This document shows, one piece after another, positions 1 through 8,800 of a DNA stretch of 10,125 nucleotides (positions are counted from its first letter, which is position 1; the number at the start of each line of letters is the position of its first letter). The stretch comes from Planctomycetaceae bacterium (GTDB lineage: Bacteria > Planctomycetota > Planctomycetia > Pirellulales > Thermoguttaceae): positions 1 through 10,125 of the forward strand of contig WRCR01000117.1 of the NCBI GenBank assembly GCA_009783865.1, written 5' to 3'. Under the pieces are notes generated by a model, which ran no database searches, was not told where the DNA came from, and was given only the letters and a program-made list of their open reading frames with translations. A program made the position numbers and the translations under genes.

Positions 1-1078
1 GCTGCATCCAGATGAAGTACTGCGGGATACCGGAGCGGACTACGTTTTTGCCGGTGATGCCGAAATAACGTTTGGGGAGTTCATTGCAGGAAAGAGTATT
101 GGAAAAATTATTGCGGGAAAATTATTGGCGGTGTTGGAGGAAAATGTTCTCAACTGGGATTTGCTGAAGAGATTCGAGGGAATACTGTTTGACTCGCTGT
201 ATTTCACCGGCGGACGCGGCTGTCCGGGAATATGCACGTTTTGTACCCGTCTTCACGGTTCTGCGGTCCGAATTAAACCGGCAAAACAGATTATTCAGGA
301 AATTCGGGACGCAGACCGATTGACAGCGGAAGGAAAATTGACGTTGACAAAATGGCAACTTTACAAGAACTGCGGTAATTCCAAATTGCAAAACCGGCTC
401 GTTTCATGGTGCAGCGTTTTCGACGAGGACTTTTTTCTCGACCGAAAGCGGGCGGTGATGTTCCTGCAACTCTTTGAATTTTTCCGTTTTCAAGAGCGGT
501 ATCGGCTGAATTTTCAAACGAATCCCTGTTCGCTGCTTGACAAAAGCGGCAAATTTGATGGCGAACTGTTTTACTGGTTCAAACGGCTGAAACCGATGAT
601 TCAAATTGGTGCGGAAACCTTTCATCCGCAACTCTTGAAACGCTGGAAAAAGCGGCACAATGCGGAACAACTCGAAACCGTTCTCGACGCGCTTGATAAA
701 ACGGATATGGATTATAACGTCTTTTACATATGGACGGATTACCATTCAACGTTTGCCGAGATTACCGAAAGTGCCGAACTTCTTATTGCCTCGGCGCAAA
801 AACACCGGCAGATGCGGATTGCTTCCACTCCGTTTATGATTCCGCTCTATGGAACGGAGATTCAGCGGGATTTGGAGAAAATACGGAATTATCGCGGCAA
901 ACATTGGACGGATTACGAAGTCGCCCACCCGGAATTGCTCCCGAAAGAAGTTGCGGAATTAGCAGAGATGCTGGACGAAATGTTTCAGGACGCTTTTTAT
1001 CTCGAAAAGCGGCAGGAGGTGTTAAAAACGGCAGAAAAAATAATTTTCGACAAAAACGGAAAATTTTACGCAGATTAA
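1..1078 (+). CDS. Radical SAM protein with B12-binding-type N-terminal region (5' end missing)
   Basis: Reading frame 2 is open from the left edge (first full codon at base 2) to TAA at 1076-1078, giving 358 visible codons; the true start lies outside the window. Visible residues 4-29 (DEVLRDTGADYVFAGDAEIT and onward) look like the end of a cobalamin-binding-type Rossmann domain, as found before the catalytic barrel in B12-dependent radical SAM enzymes. The cluster motif GGRGCPGICTFC follows, with Cys74, Cys78 and Cys81 of the visible part in C-x3-C-x2-C spacing. In the family these ligate a [4Fe-4S] cluster that cleaves S-adenosylmethionine. IQIGAETFHP near residues 200-210 resembles a conserved strand motif of the SAM barrel. 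The substrate cannot be told from the sequence. Starts inside the window, such as TTG at 125, would cut through the domain and are not credible. The family call is firm; cobalamin use is inferred, since the His-loop region is not visible. Confidence 0.85.
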   Translation, partial: LHPDEVLRDTGADYVFAGDAEITFGEFIAGKSIGKIIAGKLLAVLEENVLNWDLLKRFEGILFDSLYFTGGRGCPGICTFCTRLHGSAVRIKPAKQIIQEIRDADRLTAEGKLTLTKWQLYKNCGNSKLQNRLVSWCSVFDEDFFLDRKRAVMFLQLFEFFRFQERYRLNFQTNPCSLLDKSGKFDGELFYWFKRLKPMIQIGAETFHPQLLKRWKKRHNAEQLETVLDALDKTDMDYNVFYIWTDYHSTFAEITESAELLIASAQKHRQMRIASTPFMIPLYGTEIQRDLEKIRNYRGKHWTDYEVAHPELLPKEVAELAEMLDEMFQDAFYLEKRQEVLKTAEKIIFDKNGKFYAD

Positions 1079-1083
1079 ATAAA

Positions 1084-1118
1084 TTGACGTTGACGCAATC
1101 AGGAAAAATAGGTATAAT
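1084..1118 (+). promoter_or_regulatory. Near-consensus sigma70 promoter with tandem -35 hexamers
   Basis: TTGACG occurs twice back to back (1084-1089 and 1090-1095), and a perfect TATAAT lies at 1113-1118. The second hexamer is separated from the -10 box by exactly 17 bp, the optimal spacing; the first would give 23 bp. The predicted transcription start is near A1125, which leaves an untranslated leader of about 109 nt before the regulator ATG at 1234. The promoter begins 5 bp after the stop of the radical SAM gene, in the only sizeable gap on this strand, so it most likely drives the response regulator and perhaps the YqaA gene. This is a motif reading only, without expression evidence. Confidence 0.7.
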
Positions 1119-1233
1119 CTGCGCATCTGGTAAAGTCGGTTAAGTTAACAGAATTGGTTGAATCCGTAATTTTACTGGATATTGTCGGGCATTATGTCCA
1201 CTTCCTTAAAACCTTTTTGGGACAATTTTATTT
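1119..1233 (+). other. Leader region of the response regulator
   Basis: This is non-coding sequence between the promoter and the regulator start. It holds an 11-bp perfect inverted repeat GTTAA-G-TTAAC (1139-1149) and a possible hairpin (1176-1182 with 1194-1200, TGGATAT against ATGTCCA, 7 pairs including one G-T, loop of 11 nt). Either could be an operator or an RNA structure, but both are short enough to be chance. GGTTGAATCC near 1156-1165 recalls a tRNA T-arm, but no acceptor stem or anticodon arm surrounds it. There is no clear Shine-Dalgarno sequence before ATG 1234; the nearest purine run is TTGGGA, 13-18 bases upstream of the ATG. Confidence 0.35.
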
Positions 1234-1815
1234 ATGACAGTCAAAACGATATTCACGACGGGCGAAGCCGCCAGGATTTGCAAGGTCAGTCAGCAAACGA
1301 TTATTCGCTGCTTTGACTCCGGTCAATTGAAGGGCTTCCGTGTACCGGGCAGCCGTTTCCGCCGTATTCCGCGGGAACAACTTTTCACTTTCATGCGGGA
1401 CAACGGAATTCCAACCGACTCCCTTGATAGCGGCAAGCGCAAAGTCCTTGTTGTCGATGACGATGCCGGCTTGGTCGAATTGATTTGTGATGTACTCGAA
1501 AGAGACGGACGCTTTGAAACGAAATTCGTCAACAACGGATTTGATGCCGGTATGATGGTAAGGGAAAGCCGTCCTGACCTTATTATCCTTGATGTAATGC
1601 TGCCCGACATTAACGGTAAGGAAGTGTGCGTCCGCATCCGCAACGATGTAAATCTTGAAAACGTGAGAATCATCTGCATCAGCGGAATGGTAGAAAAAGA
1701 CAAAATTGCAGAACTTAAAGCCGCCGGTGCGGATGATTTTCTGGCAAAACCATTCGATACGGATGTACTTATCGAAAGGATATGCCGGCTGCTTGAAGTC
1801 GAAACCTTTGTTTAA
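1234..1815 (+). CDS. Response regulator with N-terminal excisionase/MerR-like HTH and C-terminal REC domain
   Basis: The 193-residue protein has its domains in reversed order compared with OmpR or NarL types. Residues 6-54 (FTTGEAARICKVSQQTIIRC and onward) form an excisionase/BldC-like winged helix-turn-helix that should bind DNA. A short linker (about 56-68) leads to a receiver domain at 69-190. The receiver has the usual active-site set: the acidic VVDDD at 73-77, phospho-acceptor Asp120 in LIILDVMLPD, Ser150 at the Ser/Thr position, and Lys172 in AKPF. All key residues are present, so phosphorylation is expected. No histidine kinase lies in the window, so the partner is unknown. The start is supported by the HTH beginning six residues in and by the promoter at 1084-1118. 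This architecture is, from memory, common in planctomycetes. The targets are unknown; autoregulation or control of the following YqaA gene is possible but only inferred. Confidence 0.9.
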   Translation: MTVKTIFTTGEAARICKVSQQTIIRCFDSGQLKGFRVPGSRFRRIPREQLFTFMRDNGIPTDSLDSGKRKVLVVDDDAGLVELICDVLERDGRFETKFVNNGFDAGMMVRESRPDLIILDVMLPDINGKEVCVRIRNDVNLENVRIICISGMVEKDKIAELKAAGADDFLAKPFDTDVLIERICRLLEVETFV

Positions 1816-1874
1816 TTTTGCAAACGTTTTGTTGCCAATGGAATGGTTGCAAACAATTTTAACGGCAAATTTTA
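1816..1874 (+). repeat. Short gap with TTGCAAAC direct repeats upstream of the YqaA gene
   Basis: This 59-bp gap contains TTGCAAAC twice (1818-1825 and 1847-1854), with a related TTGCCAAT at 1832-1839, so three TTGC units sit at steps of 14 and 15 bp. An 8-bp palindrome AAACGTTT lies at 1822-1829. Such phased repeats could be a regulator operator, but the sequence is AT-rich and short. ACAATTTTA (1853-1861) is also found just before the response regulator start (1222-1230). There is no convincing promoter, terminator or Shine-Dalgarno sequence, so read-through from the regulator gene is the simplest reading. Confidence 0.4.
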
Positions 1875-2867
1875 ATGACAGATATTTCTCCGCAGGAAGA
1901 GCAGAGAAGCGCGAAAAAAGGAATTATTCGCGCTCTCTATGATTGGGTACTTTCGTGGGCTGACACGCCTTACGGAACACCGGCGTTGTTCGTGATGGCG
2001 TTTGCCGAGAGTTCATTTTTTCCGATACCGCCGGATGTTTTGCAGATTGCGCTTTCCGCCAGTAAGCCGAAGCGGTCATTTTGGTATGCAACTGTCAGTT
2101 TGGTCGGTTCCGTGTTGGGAGCGTTTCTTGGTTTTCTCATCGGTTTCGCCTTCTGGACGGCGACGCAGGATTTCTTTTACAATAACCTTTTCAACCGTGA
2201 AACTTTCGCTGTTGTCGCAGGAGACGAAATGGCAGGAGTCACACGGGAGCAGCGGAGTACTGTCACCAGCGGCAAGAAGGTAAAATTAGTTTGTCAAAGC
2301 GACGTGCCGAAGGAAGTACACAAAATTGAGATTGTTTGCTGCTCCAACGCTAAGGCAAGATTGCATGATAAAGAATTTAAGTGGGTACGGGAAGAAGCGG
2401 AGCAGACGGAATTCTGGTGCGGCATTAAACTATTAAATTCCCCTAAATCTATTAGGAAATATGTCTTTCAGTTTAGCAAAACGGATGAGTCGGGAAATCC
2501 AACAGACAATGGTTATATCTCTTCCGTTCTTTTCTACGGCGAAGGCAATCAAGTTCTCGATTCTTTCGATATAATGCTGAAGGGATTGTACCACGAACAC
2601 GGTTTTTGGGCGATTTTGATTACTGCGCCGACACCGATTCCGTATAAACTTTTCACAATTGCGGCGGGAGTGTGCGGAATTTCGTTGTGGATACTTTTCA
2701 TTGCTTCTGTCCTCGGACGCAGCGCACGGTTTTACGCCGTTGCTGTAGTCATGTATTATTTTGGTCCATCAGTGATGCGGCTGTTCGACAAGTATTTCAA
2801 CATACTGTCTATAATTTTTGTTATGCTCCTTGTCGGCGGTTTTGTGTCGGTTAAATTCGTGTTTTAG
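1875..2867 (+). CDS. YqaA/DedA-family membrane protein with an inserted 120-residue domain
   Basis: The protein has 330 residues, against about 200 for usual YqaA proteins. Residues 17-100 carry the family's N-terminal part: ALYDWVLSWAD, then the conserved AESSFFPIPPD (44-54) with its acidic residues, then membrane helices around 35-62 and 72-97. Residues 232-330 carry the second part: LYHEHGFW, the TPIPYKLFTIAAG signature (253-265), GRSARF (281-286), and closing helices around 266-280, 287-300 and 308-326. DedA-family proteins are inner-membrane proteins proposed to move lipids or to support proton-motive-force homeostasis; the exact role here is not visible. Between the halves lies an extra block (about 111-231) of beta-strand-like, soluble sequence with four cysteines (140, 155, 156, 182). 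It is probably transcribed with the upstream regulator, and it ends 3 bp from the convergent giant gene. The family call is firm; the function of the insert is unknown. Confidence 0.88.
   Translation: MTDISPQEEQRSAKKGIIRALYDWVLSWADTPYGTPALFVMAFAESSFFPIPPDVLQIALSASKPKRSFWYATVSLVGSVLGAFLGFLIGFAFWTATQDFFYNNLFNRETFAVVAGDEMAGVTREQRSTVTSGKKVKLVCQSDVPKEVHKIEIVCCSNAKARLHDKEFKWVREEAEQTEFWCGIKLLNSPKSIRKYVFQFSKTDESGNPTDNGYISSVLFYGEGNQVLDSFDIMLKGLYHEHGFWAILITAPTPIPYKLFTIAAGVCGISLWILFIASVLGRSARFYAVAVVMYYFGPSVMRLFDKYFNILSIIFVMLLVGGFVSVKFVF
2209..2568 (+). other. In-frame 360-bp domain insertion within the YqaA coding sequence
   Basis: CTTTCG occurs at 2203-2208 and again at 2563-2568, exactly 360 bp (120 codons) apart and in the same reading phase (T-F-A and S-F-D). 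Joining the flanks at that repeat gives FNRETF-DIMLKGLYHEHGFW, the continuous loop expected of an ordinary YqaA protein, total 210 residues. The inserted segment reads as alternating hydrophobic strands (KVKLVCQS, KIEIVCCS, YVFQFSKT, SSVLFYGE) with charged loops and Cys140, 155, 156 and 182. That suggests a small beta-sandwich domain facing one side of the membrane. I do not recognise the family. The direct repeat is only 6 bp, so a duplication on insertion is suggestive, not shown. Confidence 0.6.
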
Positions 2868-2870
2868 GTT

Positions 2871-5800
2871 TTACCCGTTGGTCTGTGCGGGACTTGTCAG
2901 AGGACGGAAAAACAGCGAAAGCAGCGACAGCCCTATAACCGCTGCGGCGGCGATTTCCATATAAATAAAACACCAGAGCAAAACGCCGGCAATGATTCCC
3001 CAGAAATGCGGAAACTGCAAAAGCAAGTTCGAAAATTGCAATTTACTCAAAAGAATAATAAGCAGAACGAAAAAAATACCGCCGGTAATACTTTGAAACA
3101 ATAACGTACTAAACCAATCCGTAGAAGGAATCTGTTGTGTCAATCGAATTTCTTTTATGTTTCCATTTGCAGTGCCGAAAATTTCTCCGTATGTTTCATT
3201 TCCAACGATATTTTGCGGAAACAGCGCAGACGGCGTAAGATAAACCTGATTCAATTCCGTTCTCGGCGACGGATTTGTCGTCAAATACTTTTTCCGCAAC
3301 AATAGTGCCTGCAAGGACTTATCCGCGGGGTTCATCGCTTCGAGCATTTCGCTGATATTTCGTTTGCGTGCCGGAAAAAGTTCGTTTTCTTCTAATTTAG
3401 TGTGTATAACTGCGAGTCCTTCGGCAAGAATTGCGTTGGGATATTCGATGCGCAGTCCGTTGATTTGAGCGGCTAGTCCGCCCCAGACGGAATTCCATTC
3501 GCCAGCCCAGTTGCGGAATTCATCCGTTTGCCCCAATACCGGTTTCGGAAGTGAATCCATCAGGAACAACAGATTATTGAGACGGACTAGATTGAGTTTC
3601 AACAAGGTTTGAGAGCGATCCGCACCGGAAAGAAGCCGCTGTCCGTTAAAATGCTCGGCAATATCCTCCGTTTTGAGCGGAAGCGAAAGGGTATCGGCAG
3701 CAACGGTTTTTTCCTGAATGACCGAAATATCGAATAGAAGATTTTCTGTCTGTATTCTTCGTTCTGTCCGCTTTCGCAGCGAGGCTGCCGGTGAAAACGA
3801 GAAAGACCAAAGAGTTCCCTGAATATCAACGTTTTCAAAGACGGGCAGCACTGCTGATAAGAATTGTTTCGTATCCTGCGGCTTATCTTTCGGCTGTCTA
3901 CACCGAAACACAACGATAATCCGCTGCGGATACGATGACGAAAATAAACTGATTTTCCAACGCCGGTCCATTAGCCGAATACCTTCGGAACAAACACCGG
4001 AAGAAGCAATTTGAAGCAACTCGGAATTCGGCGGCAGCGTTAATATACAGGAATCGTTACCAAGCGATTTGATGTCAGCCGTCAGCACACCGAAAAGAGC
4101 ACCGCTGTCCGAGACGGAATATCGTATGTCGTAAAGTGTTGCGGCAGGGCGTTCATTTTTCTGCGTTATTGAACAGGTAAAGTCATCGGAAGTTGCCTGC
4201 AAAAAAACCGCATCGGCTGGAAGCCGGTTATCACGAAACACCTCGGTTCCAGTTGCAGAAAACGGAGAAAATATCGCCGACAAAGTGGTCTCAGGGCGGA
4301 TTTCACGGCGCACGTCAAGCACCGGTTGAATCAATACACCTGAACTGGAAACAACTTCACTGGAAACTTCATCGAAACGCGAAAAAATCAAATTCTTCAA
4401 GTGTTCAATCGAGTTTGTATCGACCGGTGTCAAGGACGAATAATTCCAAGGAATTGCAATGTCAGAAGATTGACGCGGCAGCACAACGTAATTCTTGTTG
4501 TTGAAGCGGATAGAATCCTCTAAAACCGGCTGTATTTTCGGCACAGAAATAATTCCATCTGCTGTGTTCAGCACGGTTTTAATGCGAAGATGAACTCTGC
4601 CGGTGAATTTTTCTGCGGAGAGTTCTTCCCGCCGGATTACCAACTGCAAACTGCGCTCTTTCTGTTCCAGGTTGAACTGCACTGCCGGTTCGACTGAAAG
4701 AATCGTACCGCAACGTTCATCCCACAGGTATCGTATTTCGCTCAATTCGCCTTGCGATATATTCCAGAGTATATCATAAACGATAGACCACGAATCGGTT
4801 GCGGTATCGCGGTAAAGAGCGGTAATTGTTTCACTGCGGACTGACGGGCGGTTCGGACTAACATGAGCAGACAGCCGGTCAGGATGCGTATTGTCGGGCT
4901 GCGCCGATGTGTTATCCGCTGTGCTCTCCATTTGTTTCAGCCAAGACGACAAGAAAACGGCATCGGCGAACTTCGGCGGCGTTGCCGGTTTTTCTTCCTG
5001 TTTTTTCCAGCCCGTCTGCGGAACAAACAAGTCGGCAATAACTGATATAGTGCGGTAAAAGTACAACTTTTCTTCTGTCAATTCAACATTGTCAAAAGTC
5101 AAAAGGGGAAGGTCCTGCGCTTTTGTTTTCGGGTCGACGGTGACTTCTGCCGTCGGTATGAAGGTGCCTATCGACATCTGGTATTGACCGGACAAAGGAC
5201 GCTTGAAGAAAACCGTGTACTTTTCGTCAGGGGTTTCCGGCGTTCCGGGAATTGATGACCAGGTACAATCAACCGGATTGTTCAGCGAATCATACACGTT
5301 GACCGCATTGATTTGAACCGAATGCGGAATACTAAACCGCTGTTGAAATACATCACTGTTTGAATGCAATGACGCATTGGTAACGAGGTTTGTTCCGCCC
5401 AAGTCAAAGCAGCAGAAATGTTGCAGCGACAGCGTCGGTGTTTCCTTTTTCGTTTTGAGTGAAAGCGTCCACGACGGCGGCGTTGCTGTTAAATCATATA
5501 CGGCGAGTTTATGTTCTGCTGGTGCATCCGCCGAAGTTGCGGGCGTTATTTCCCGAGTATCCGCCGTCTCTGATGGACCACTGCCGGACTTTGCCGACCA
5601 CAGCGAATCAAAACCGCTTGTTAATGATTCCTTCGGAATATCGATGTCCAGCGAAGGCGAATCGAGTACTGCTAGCATTGCTTTACCGGTCTTTGCGTCC
5701 GCAAGACGGATTTGGGGCAGCCCAATATTACCGATGCCGGAAAAGTCCTTCAAAACAAAACCGGCTTGAATTGTTACTGAACCGGAGACCGGCGTTTTGA

Positions 5801-8800
5801 AAACCAATCGGGTTATTTTCTGCTGTGAATCCGCTGAATCCTTTCCGGCGATGCTGTATGTTTCAATGTGTTCGATGGGAAATTCTTCGCAGTGATATTG
5901 CCCTGACAACTGCCAATTCGGGTCGGTCATCAGGTTGATAAAGTTGACTTTCCTGCCGTCAATCCGGCATCTGAACTTCGCCCGCAGTTGCAGCGGACGT
6001 GTCCGCAGTTTGAACAAGGTATCCGCTTCAATAGTTGCCGGTGCGCCGCCGTATTGAATATCTGACCACGAAAATGAACATTTATCGCTGGGACCGATTT
6101 GCGCTTCATACTGTAGCGCAGAATCCGAAAACGAAATACTGCCGCAGCAGTTCGTTATATTGATTTCCGGTGCGTTTATCGGCACAGTAAGAGTTAGAAC
6201 AGCATTCGGAACTTTGGGAATATCAAAACAAACTTTGCGAAGCATATCCGCGGATACCGATTTTATATCCAGCAGCAATTCGAGCCGATGCCGTCCTTTC
6301 CGCTCATTTTCTATGTTGAAAGCCAAAAGACGTTCTTTCTGCTGTGTATTTTCCGCAACGGAAAATGGTGCTGCGGTTGACGGTTCCTTGCCGTTTTGCG
6401 TTTTATTGATTTCCCAAATCGGCTGAATCGGCATGGAGTCCCAAGTTGCACCATCTTGCAGCAGCGGCAGCGGCGGCAATATAATGTTCGCTTTATTTTC
6501 GTTGAGAATGATTTCATAGACCGCCTTAAATTCCGATACGTTCAAATCGCCGGAAAGCGTTGCCGTTGTTAATACTCCGATGTATTCTGCCCGCTCAATA
6601 CTCCAGTTATACTGTTGTCCAGCCGGTTTCCGCTGTGTATTCTTATGGAGATATTGATAGAATCTTTCAGGTATCCAGACAAAGTTCTCGACAACTTTTT
6701 GAACACCGTCGGTCGGATAAAACACGCGGAACGGTTCCGGCGGCTTGTTTTTATCCGGCAAATCGGCAGGCGAAACCGGCTGCGTATCCTTACCAGTCAC
6801 CGTTTCTGCACCGAAAGATGTTGTACAAGAACAAACGGTAATTCCCAGTGCTGTAATTCCCAACGTAAAGAACAGCCAGAAAATCAGCGGCGGTTTTCCC
6901 CCGTTTTTGTTTTCCGAATGAATATATCGGTGGAGAAGTGTACCGGCAGAAAGGGCTTCCACATTTTCTTTCTTTTCCTCATGCGACTGCGGTTCTACCG
7001 ATACTTCGTATTCCTGTGAATCGTCATCTACCGGTCTATGCACCAGTGCGGACTTTTTCTTTCCGGCGCGCTTTCGGATTAAAACAAAACCGAAAGACAC
7101 CAGAATACCGAGGAAACATCCGCTGGGGATTCCGGTATAACACGCCGGCAGTTCTCTTGCGGCAATTTCGCACAACAATAGTAGAAGCAGCATAAACAGC
7201 GGTGACGAAAACGGTCTTTTCCAAGTCAATGCCAATGCCGCAAGAAAAGCGAGAAAGTACTCGGCATTAGTGACAACTCTGCGCGCAATGAAAATCGTAA
7301 CTATTTTATCGGTAGGAATTTCCGCCGCAAACCAATTAGCGGCATCGGAATACGGCTCAATCTGATGCAGGGGAACTTTCCAAGGAAAAACCGCCTCCGC
7401 CGATTTTTGTGTCCAATCGTTTAAGGTAATCCAATCGGAACGCGACATCACTGCGGATATATTCTGTTCATTTTGCAAAGATATTTTCGCCGCAGCCCTT
7501 GCGGAACTGTTCGGCAGTATTTTCTTTGAATCCGGCATGAAACGGATATTATTTCCGATAGGTTTGGAATCAAAGTATTTGTTCATCGCTGCTGTCAGAA
7601 CCGAAGTCAGATAAAACGTGTATTCCGGTACACCGCCGCTATTGTAATTCACGGCAACAAAAAGCAGCAAATGGTTTTGTTCGAGAACGTCATTTCCGTT
7701 GAAGTTTGCCAAACTTCCTTCTATCAGAACGGGGGACTTCGGCGAAATTCCGTAGTAATGAAACGCCGGTTTGTCAATCATTATCTTGAAAAACGGCGGA
7801 CTATCCTTACGCTTTCCTGCTTTTGTACTTTGTATCGACTCGTCTGCAAGCATTTCGGAAAGAAGACGCTCTTTCTTTTGCAGTGTTATCCAATTAAACT
7901 CCGCTTCTGCTTTCGGCATTCCGCCTTCCGCTGATGTTTCATTTAATGTTGCGGCAGTTATTTCAAGAAAACGTAAAAATGTTTTTGCCGCCTGAACCGC
8001 TTCCTTGCGATGTATGTCTTCCGTAAATAATTCGTACCAGAATGAAAAGGCAAGCGGTCGAAAATTACTGTCCGGCAGTTGATACGCAGCCGCCTTGCTG
8101 ACGAAGAAAGAGTCACCGAAAGAAGAACCGCTTTGCCGGAGTTCATCTCGGTCATAGACCGTTACATCGAGTTCCGGCGGATACCAAAGAATCTTTTCGG
8201 ACTCAATCACCGGCACATCCGGCACCGGCTGATTAGACGGATTGCTCTTTTGTTTTAACTGCGGTTTCGTCTGCTGCGAATACTCCAGCGCAATACACAC
8301 AAAACGCTGTCTTTCCGGCAGCGGAACGGTAATAACATCACCTTCATCAGCATTTTTGTTCAGAACGGGATACCAAACCGCCCGCTCTTCGCCGATTCGG
8401 ACAGCAAGGATATTTTCGTGACTGACATTATTGGGAAGCGTAATTCTCAGATTTTCTTTTCCGCGGTTTTCCAAAAAGAACAACGTGTTGTTATTGAGGA
8501 AGCCGCTGCTTTCATAACGTCTGCTGTTTCGTTGAAGCCAAACCCAGGAAGACGGCGGCAAATCGCTTGCAGGGACCTGTTTCAGCATCAGCGGCGAGGT
8601 CTCCTGACGGCGAAACTCTTCCATCGGAGAATACCTGAAAGCGGCGCGGATAATCTGATATTCGTCTTCTTTCGGGGAAGGCAGCGGAACGGTAGTCAAT
8701 CGGGAATTTACAATCTGATAATTCGTTGCGCGCGGAGAAATAACCCGGACACCGCCCTTTTGCTGAACCGCAAAAGGCAGTGCCGCAAGCGGCAGACGCA

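Noticed and set aside
1042..1065. Inverted repeat AATTTTC / GAAAATT as a terminator of the radical SAM gene
   Set aside because: It lies inside the coding sequence, the stem is almost pure AT, and only a short T run follows, so it is too weak to call.
125..1078. Start of the radical SAM gene at TTG 125
   Set aside because: The same frame is open to the left edge and the upstream codons encode the end of a B12-binding-type domain, so the TTG is internal.
730..1143. Open frame of 137 codons on the plus strand overlapping the radical SAM gene
   Set aside because: It overlaps a clearly coding frame almost completely, has no recognisable domain, and its end merely runs into the promoter region.
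1111..1200. Possible tRNA suggested by GGTTGAATCC
   Set aside because: No acceptor stem, D-arm or anticodon arm can be folded around it.
4195..4215. Run of seven A (T7 in the coding strand) as a programmed frameshift site in the giant gene
   Set aside because: The zero frame continues without interruption and no alternative frame of useful length opens there. It encodes V-F-L in a normal strand.
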